From NCBI RefSeq assembly GCF_003867075.1, contig NZ_CP032544.1:858001-922000 (forward strand): DNA of 64,000 nucleotides. The letters are read 5' to 3'. Below are positions 59,158 to 64,000 of this stretch, in pieces. Positions within the stretch are counted from its first letter, which is position 1; the number at the start of each line of letters is the position of its first letter. Source of the DNA: Tenacibaculum mesophilum (lineage in GTDB: Bacteria; Bacteroidota; Bacteroidia; Flavobacteriales; Flavobacteriaceae). The position numbers and the translations under genes are program-made. The notes below the pieces were generated by a model. The model searched no databases, was not told the origin of the DNA, and worked only from the letters and a program-made list of their open reading frames with translations.

Positions 59158-59772
59158 TTAAAGTAAAATTAACATCGCTATACCTATAAAAACTACAATT
59201 TGCGCCCATTTTAAATATATTCCCACCTTTTTGTGCTGTTTAATGTAATTAGAAATTTTTCCTGCCAAAATAGCAATGGAAGAAAATATTAAAAAAGATG
59301 TTAGAATGAATAATCCTCCTAATACATAAAATTGGAGTACGTTTGACAAGCTGTCAGAAAACAAAAACTGCGGGAAGAATGCCAAAAAGAAAATCGTAAC
59401 CTTAGGGTTTAATACATTCATCCAAAAACCTGTTTTGAATAATTGTAATGTTGATTTTTTCTGAACATTCTCCGTAGAAAATGCAATTTTAGCATCACTT
59501 TTATACACTTGATATGCTAAATATAGTAAGTATCCTGCTCCAAATAACTTAATGATAAAAAATAAATTCGGATTCTGTTTGATGATTTCAGATACTCCAA
59601 AAGCTACCAACGTGGTATGAATGATGCATCCTGTCATTAAACCAGCAACTGTAGCCAATCCATATTTTCTTCCATTAACAATACTTTGTGTTAAGACAAA
59701 AATATTATCAGGACCTGGTGAAATAGCTAAAGTAGCCGTAGCAAATACAAAAGATATGAGGGTTTCTAGCAT
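59158..59772 (-). CDS. LysE/RhtB-family exporter
   Basis: A 204-residue membrane protein with six hydrophobic helices. 'ISPGPDNIFVLTQSIVNGRKYGLATVAGLMTGCIIHTTLVAFGVSEI' is the family signature. The LysE/RhtB family exports amino acids such as lysine, threonine or homoserine. Which substrate this one moves is not visible. Single-gene unit. Confidence 0.88.
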   Translation of the reverse strand: MLETLISFVFATATLAISPGPDNIFVLTQSIVNGRKYGLATVAGLMTGCIIHTTLVAFGVSEIIKQNPNLFFIIKLFGAGYLLYLAYQVYKSDAKIAFSTENVQKKSTLQLFKTGFWMNVLNPKVTIFFLAFFPQFLFSDSLSNVLQFYVLGGLFILTSFLIFSSIAILAGKISNYIKQHKKVGIYLKWAQIVVFIGIAMLILL

Positions 59773-59865
59773 TTTTTTACTTAATTAGATTGAATAAGAT
59801 AATATAAAAAGTAAAATGTAATATAAAGCGGGGGAAAAACCTATGATTACCCAAATTATGTTTTT

Positions 59866-60057
59866 TTAAAAATCTTTTTTTCTCTGAAACCATACTATTA
59901 ACGGAAATATAGCGGATAGAATAAACCCTATATAAACTAACACTTTCGAAAATTGCTTTCCTTTTTCATATAAATACTTATTATCTGAAAAGCGATAGAG
60001 TTCAAACTTCCCTTTTAATATTAAATATTGAGCAAGAAATAAAAAAATAAGAAACAA
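59866..60057 (-). CDS. small membrane protein with a non-ATG start, uncertain
   Basis: A 63-residue frame, 'MFLIFLFLAQYLILKGKFELYRFSDNKYLYEKGKQFSKVLVYIGFILSAIFPLIVWFQRKKDF', read in two parts (the limit of length is respected by position: 59866-60057) with two hydrophobic helices. The only usable start is the TTG at 60057; upstream codons to a TGA at 60091 read 'IKKFLLSYKIV', so a longer form with ATA is imaginable. A frameshift in this gene is possible, since an adjacent frame begins 'VNKEVFIIL'. Composition looks coding, but function and start are unknown. Confidence 0.4.
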   Translation of the reverse strand: MFLIFLFLAQYLILKGKFELYRFSDNKYLYEKGKQFSKVLVYIGFILSAIFPLIVWFQRKKDF

Positions 60058-60113
60058 TACTATTTTATAGGATAATAAAAACTTCTTTATTCACTAAAGT
60101 TATAACAATAATA

Positions 60114-61166
60114 CTATTTCTTTTCAGCTAAAATAGCCTTATTGATTCTTTTTACCAAGCTTGGTCCTTCATAAATGAATCCTGTATAAATCTGAATTAA
60201 ATCTGCACCTGCTTTTAGCTTTTCTAAGGCATCTTTTTCAGAATGAATACCTCCTACTCCTATAATTGGAAATGCTTTATTAGAGTTATCCGTTAAGTAT
60301 TGAATTACTTTGGTACTTCTATCTTTAACCGGTTGTCCGCTTACACCTCCATTACCTATTTCTTGTAAACGATCTTTAGAAGCTTTTAAATTATCTCTAT
60401 TTACTGAAGTATTCGACGCTATAACTCCATCAATCTTCGTTTCAGCAACCAACTCAATAATTTCATCTAATTGTTGATTATTTAAGTCTGGAGCAATTTT
60501 TAATAAGATTGGTTTGCTTCGACTACGCTCAGCAACCGATAATTCTTTATCTATCTTTTGAACTTCAGTAATTAACTCTTTTAAATAATCAGCATCTTCT
60601 AATTTTGCATGACTAGATACATTCGGGCAGCTAACATTCAACACAAAATAATCTACATACGGGTGTAATCCTTTAAAACATGTTATGTAGTCTTCTGTAT
60701 AATTTTCAGGAGCTGTATTCGTATTTTTTCCAATATTTCCTCCTATAATTATTTTTCCTTTGTTCTTTTTTAATTGCTCAATCGCTGCTGTTAACCCTTC
60801 ATTATTAAACCCCATTCGGTTAATGATTCCTTTATCATCTTTTAAACGGAATAAACGTTTTTTCGGGTTTCCTGCTTGACCTTTTGGCGTTACAGTACCA
60901 ATTTCAACAAAACCAAATCCAAAATTAGCCAACTCGTTGTACAATACTGCATTTTTATCAAATCCTGCTGCTAACCCTACTGGGTTTTTAAATGTTAATC
61001 CGAATAAATTGCGTTCTAACTTTTTATCGTTTACTTGATACATTCCTCTAAAGATAGAAGACATTCCTGGTACTTTCGATAAAAACTTTACTAATGAAAA
61101 TGTAAAGTGGTGAATCTTTTCAGGATCAAAAAGGAAAAAAATTGGGCGAATCAGTAATTTATACAT
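60114..61166 (-). CDS. pyrD: dihydroorotate dehydrogenase (quinone), with in-frame insertion
   Basis: A 350-residue class 2 enzyme of pyrimidine synthesis, membrane-associated through its N-terminal helix ('[28 protein letters not shown]'). '[13 protein letters not shown]' and '[15 protein letters not shown]' bind FMN, '[12 protein letters not shown]' has the catalytic Ser, '[16 protein letters not shown]', '[11 protein letters not shown]' and '[32 protein letters not shown]' complete the barrel. Between 'DKELS' and 'KPILLK' the segment 'VAERSRS' is coded by a palindromic repeat (60511-60537), an insertion not expected in the enzyme family, located in a surface loop before the conserved strand. 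Confidence 0.96.
   Translation of the reverse strand: MYKLLIRPIFFLFDPEKIHHFTFSLVKFLSKVPGMSSIFRGMYQVNDKKLERNLFGLTFKNPVGLAAGFDKNAVLYNELANFGFGFVEIGTVTPKGQAGNPKKRLFRLKDDKGIINRMGFNNEGLTAAIEQLKKNKGKIIIGGNIGKNTNTAPENYTEDYITCFKGLHPYVDYFVLNVSCPNVSSHAKLEDADYLKELITEVQKIDKELSVAERSRSKPILLKIAPDLNNQQLDEIIELVAETKIDGVIASNTSVNRDNLKASKDRLQEIGNGGVSGQPVKDRSTKVIQYLTDNSNKAFPIIGVGGIHSEKDALEKLKAGADLIQIYTGFIYEGPSLVKRINKAILAEKK
60511..60537. repeat. palindromic element inserted within pyrD
   Basis: GGTTTGCT (60511-60518) and AGCAACC (60531-60537) flank the core TCGACTACGCTC. On the minus strand the core is GAGCGTAGTCGA, the same as in the thrB-thrC spacer element. It keeps the reading frame and codes for 'VAERSRSK'. 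Confidence 0.75.
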
Positions 61167-61205
61167 TAGTTTATTTTAAGTATTGTTCTTTATTAAATAT
61201 AAAAA

Positions 61206-61225
61206 AAGCTCCAAAAATGGAGCTT
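61206..61225 (-). terminator. terminator of pheT
   Basis: AAGCTCC (61206-61212) pairs with GGAGCTT (61219-61225); read on the minus strand it is followed by TTTTTT. It separates pheT from pyrD. Confidence 0.85.
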
Positions 61226-61230
61226 CTGAA

Positions 61231-63657
61231 TTATCGTAATACAGCGTCTAAATTCTTTTCGAATGTTTGCTGTAGTTTCTGCATTATTTTATCTATTTGT
61301 TTATCTGCCAACGTTTTGTTTTCATCTTGTAATACAAAACTTACTGCATACGACTTTTTACCTTCTGGCAATTTGTCTCCTTCATACACATCAAACAAAT
61401 CCACTTCTTTTAAAAGCTTTCTTTCTGATTGAAATGCTAAGTTATAAATTTCTTTGAATTCAACTTTATTATCCAATAACAAGGCTAAATCACGCTTTAC
61501 AGCTGGAAACTTAGGTAAATCAGCTACTTTTATTTTTTTCTTACCTACTAAATCTAAAATATTCTGCCAGTTAAAGTCTGCAAACAATACCTCTTGTTTT
61601 ATTGAAAACTCTTTTAAAATTGCTCTTTTAACAACTCCTAACTCTACTAACTTAGTTTTTCCTAAACTTAACGTAATTCCTTCAGAAAACACATCTGATT
61701 TTGTTGGAGTGGTTTTTAATTTATCAATTCCTAAGCGACTTAATAAAGCTGTTACAATCCCTTTAACATAGAAGAAATCTGATGTCTCTGTAGCTACCTT
61801 CCAGCTATCTTGTGTTCTATTACCAGTAACAAATAACGTTAAATGCTTGTCTTCTTGGTATCTGCTTTCATATTTATGATACGTCTTACCAAACTCGTAA
61901 AACTTTAATGAATTGTTCTTTCTGTTAATATTGTATGCTACAGATTCTAAACCACTAAATAGTAACGATTGACGCATTACTTTTAAGTCGTTACTTAACG
62001 GATTCAACATTTCAACGTTAAAATCAGCGTTTAAGTTATCAGATAACTCAATATAACCTGCCTTTGTTAACGAATTTGCCATAGTTTCATTAAACCCTAA
62101 CGATGTTAACTGGTCAGCAACAATATTTTCAACTTTTACGTCTTTATCACTATCAAAAGAAATAGACGTATTTAATTTATGAGAAAACTCTACATTATTA
62201 TATCCGTAAACACGTAAGATTTCTTCTATAATATCTGCTTCACGTTGTACATCTACACGATACGATGGTACTACCAATCCTAAACCAGCTTCAGTAACAC
62301 TATTAATTTTAATATCTAATGAAGCTAAAATCTTTTTAATCGTTTCCTTAGGTATTTCTTGACCTATTAATTTATATGCATTTTCAAACGATAAGAACAC
62401 CTCAAAATCTTCCACCTTTACAGGGTAAAAATCTAAAATATCAGAAGACATTTTTCCTCCTGCATATTCTTCAATTAATAAAGCGGCACGTTTTAAGGCA
62501 TATTTTGTTGTGTTGATGTCAATACCTCTTTCAAAACGGAAAGAAGCGTCTGTATTTAACCCGTGACGTTTTGCTGTTTTACGAACAGACACAGGGTTAA
62601 AATAAGCACTTTCTAAGAAAATAGAAGTTGTATGCTCTGTAACTCCTGATTGTGCTCCTCCAAATACACCTCCAATACATAATGGATTATCATCTGCATC
62701 ACAAATCATAATATCTTCAGAAGACAACTTTCTTTCTACATCATCCAACGTTGTAAACTTAGTGCCTTCTTCTAAAGTTTTTACTACTACTTTACCTCCT
62801 CTAATTTTAGAAGCATCAAAAGCGTGTAATGGTTGTCCTAACTCATGCAATACATAGTTAGTAATATCTACAATATTATTTTTTGGAGCTAATCCAATTG
62901 CTTTTAATCTGTTTTGAATCCACTCTGGTGATTCTTTTACTTCTACATCAGTAATGGTTATACCACAATAACGAGGTGCTAAATCTTTATCTTCAATTTC
63001 AATATCAATTTTATGAGTACGCTCATCAACATGAAAATCAGAAACAGAAGGAGATATTAACTCAATATTAGTTCCTTGCTGAATTAATCCAGCTCTTAAA
63101 TCGCGTGCAACACCGTAATGACTCATGGCATCTGCTCGGTTTGGTGTTAACCCAATTTCAAAAACATAGTCTGTCTCAATGTTAAAAACCTCTGAACAAG
63201 GAGTACCTGGAGCTAAATTCTCGTCTAACACCATAATACCATCATGACTTTGTCCTAAACCTAATTCGTCTTCGGCACAAATCATTCCGTGACTCTCTTC
63301 TCCTCTTATCTTTCCTTTTTTAATTTTAAAGCCTTCTCCTTTTTCATCATACAACATGGTACCAACAGTAGCCACAGGAACTTTTTGTCCTGCCGCGACA
63401 TTTGGTGCTCCACATACAATTTGTACAGGGGTACCATCTCCTAAATCAACAGTAGTAACCTTTAACTTATCTGCATTAGCGTGCTTTTCACAAGTTAAAA
63501 CTTCTCCTACAACTACCCCTTTTAGGCTTCCTTTAATACTCTCTACAGTTTCTATTCCTTCAACTTCAAGACCTAAATCAGTTAATAACTCACCTGTTTT
63601 CTCTGCCTCCCAGTCTGTCTGTAAAAATTGTTGTAACCAATTGTATGATATCTTCAT
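61231..63657 (-). CDS. pheT: phenylalanine-tRNA ligase beta subunit
   Basis: An 808-residue PheT from the ATG at 63657 ('MKISYNWLQQFLQTDWEAEKTGELLTDLGLEVEGIE'); two codons of frame precede it. Domains in order: N-terminal B1, tRNA-binding OB fold (about 40-150, 'VVVGEVLTCEKHANADKLKVTTVDLG'), B3/B4 ('GLTPNRADAMSHYGVARDL'), B5 ('VPSYRVDVQREADIIEEILRVYGYNN'), and C-terminal ferredoxin-like anticodon-binding domain ('FPAVKRDLALLLDN'). It pairs with PheS, not in the window, to charge tRNA-Phe. Confidence 0.98.
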   Translation of the reverse strand: MKISYNWLQQFLQTDWEAEKTGELLTDLGLEVEGIETVESIKGSLKGVVVGEVLTCEKHANADKLKVTTVDLGDGTPVQIVCGAPNVAAGQKVPVATVGTMLYDEKGEGFKIKKGKIRGEESHGMICAEDELGLGQSHDGIMVLDENLAPGTPCSEVFNIETDYVFEIGLTPNRADAMSHYGVARDLRAGLIQQGTNIELISPSVSDFHVDERTHKIDIEIEDKDLAPRYCGITITDVEVKESPEWIQNRLKAIGLAPKNNIVDITNYVLHELGQPLHAFDASKIRGGKVVVKTLEEGTKFTTLDDVERKLSSEDIMICDADDNPLCIGGVFGGAQSGVTEHTTSIFLESAYFNPVSVRKTAKRHGLNTDASFRFERGIDINTTKYALKRAALLIEEYAGGKMSSDILDFYPVKVEDFEVFLSFENAYKLIGQEIPKETIKKILASLDIKINSVTEAGLGLVVPSYRVDVQREADIIEEILRVYGYNNVEFSHKLNTSISFDSDKDVKVENIVADQLTSLGFNETMANSLTKAGYIELSDNLNADFNVEMLNPLSNDLKVMRQSLLFSGLESVAYNINRKNNSLKFYEFGKTYHKYESRYQEDKHLTLFVTGNRTQDSWKVATETSDFFYVKGIVTALLSRLGIDKLKTTPTKSDVFSEGITLSLGKTKLVELGVVKRAILKEFSIKQEVLFADFNWQNILDLVGKKKIKVADLPKFPAVKRDLALLLDNKVEFKEIYNLAFQSERKLLKEVDLFDVYEGDKLPEGKKSYAVSFVLQDENKTLADKQIDKIMQKLQQTFEKNLDAVLR

Positions 63658-63831
63658 AATCAATCTCTAATTTTAGCGTGCAAATTTATGCAAAATAAAG
63701 GAAAAACTATAAACTAGTTACCTACAAAAGATATACGATTGATTATTAACCTTTTGATAACATCAAAAAATTATATTTTTTATTGATTTGCAGGAGGTTA
63801 ACAAAAATTTAACTTTTTTCAATAAAATATT

Positions 63832-64000
63832 ATGAAACACAAACTACTCTTCTTCTTTTTAATAGCTTCATTAGCTGTTTTTTCACAAATTCCTTCATAT
63901 TATAACGATGTTAATTTGAATTTATCTGGTTCAGCATTAAAAAATGAGCTCGCTACTAAAATTATTAATACACATACAACAAACCTATCATACACACCTG
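63832..64000 (+). CDS. endonuclease I-like secreted protein, N-terminal fragment
   Basis: Only the first 56 codons are in the window. A signal peptide 'MKHKLLFFFLIASLAVFSQ' is followed by 'IPSYYNDVNLNLSGSALKNELATKIINTHTTNLSYTP', which matches the start of the flavobacterial endonuclease I family ('IP..YY....L.G..LK..L..II..H....Y'). These are secreted DNases, often with a T9SS C-terminal sorting domain; the catalytic part lies beyond the window. The upstream 'AATAAAATATT' is AT-rich with no obvious box. Confidence 0.7.
   Translation, partial: MKHKLLFFFLIASLAVFSQIPSYYNDVNLNLSGSALKNELATKIINTHTTNLSYTP

Noticed and set aside
1-64000. Integrase for the cassette array, other T6SS genes, RiPP maturation or export genes, tRNA, rRNA, SRP RNA
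   Set aside because: Looked for in the reading frames and intergenic gaps of both strands; none was recognised in this window.

Overview
The window is AT-rich chromosomal DNA from a member of the Flavobacteriaceae (Bacteroidota), plausibly close to Tenacibaculum or a relative. The evidence is the gene content (OstA-like protein, DUF6702 plus M1 peptidase pair, CarboxypepD_reg-like exported proteins, UMF1-type MFS transporter, fused ThrA), lipoproteins with Bacteroidota-type signals, and promoters of the TTG-N19/20-TAnnTTTG type. No rRNA, tRNA or CRISPR array was seen.

Layout. 1-1820: end of an OstA-like gene and a class III aminotransferase. 1922-9177: an accessory array of four minus-strand units (lipoprotein; HamA/HamB Hachiman defence pair; lipoprotein; ankyrin-repeat protein). 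Each unit is bounded by its own private 9-10 bp inverted repeat that starts with GTT and ends with AAC, and units are separated by 125-200 bp imperfect palindromes. This is the architecture of integron gene cassettes with attC sites, but no integrase lies in the window. An IS110-family element sits inside one of these attC-like sites, and its upstream non-coding RNA carries segments matching both the target flank and the IS end, as expected of a bridge RNA. 9395-9646: a 42-bp minisatellite. 9711-13805: a PAAR-lipase effector with a candidate immunity lipoprotein and a small membrane protein, flanked by two diverged copies of the threonine-operon leader. 13901-18607: thrA-thrB-thrC, preceded by a Thr/Ile-rich leader peptide and a hairpin.

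18646-25120: ABC transporter (permease fused to an M1 peptidase, plus ATPase), divergent from a LytS/LytTR two-component pair. 25187-37710: mostly core genes (two long-chain acyl-CoA ligases, RluA-type pseudouridine synthase, MFS, M48 peptidase, hydrolase-MsrB, Ffh, FolD). 37737-40092: three accessory genes flanked by a duplicated FolD terminator region. 40214-43233: a Type II restriction-modification operon (XRE controller, C5-cytosine methylase, MutH/Sau3AI-like nuclease) with a palindromic operator at its start, followed by radC.

44417-52424: PepE, a lipocalin-like lipoprotein, four tandem paralogous CarboxypepD_reg-like exported proteins, a DUF6702 protein, an M1 metallopeptidase and a small exported protein. 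52678-55667: a membrane-anchored TPR/AraC regulator, a 69-residue peptide, and four tandem short peptides with a double-glycine leader and a Cys-rich core that look like RiPP or secreted-peptide precursors; a 22-bp-spaced direct repeat lies between the divergent peptides. 55767-64000: lon, a TPR lipoprotein, a LysE-type exporter, pyrD (carrying an in-frame palindromic insertion), pheT and the start of an endonuclease I-like gene.

The most unusual features are the attC-like cassette array carrying Hachiman, the guide-RNA-like matches of the IS inserted in it, the duplicated thr leader around the effector module, and the double-glycine peptide cluster.
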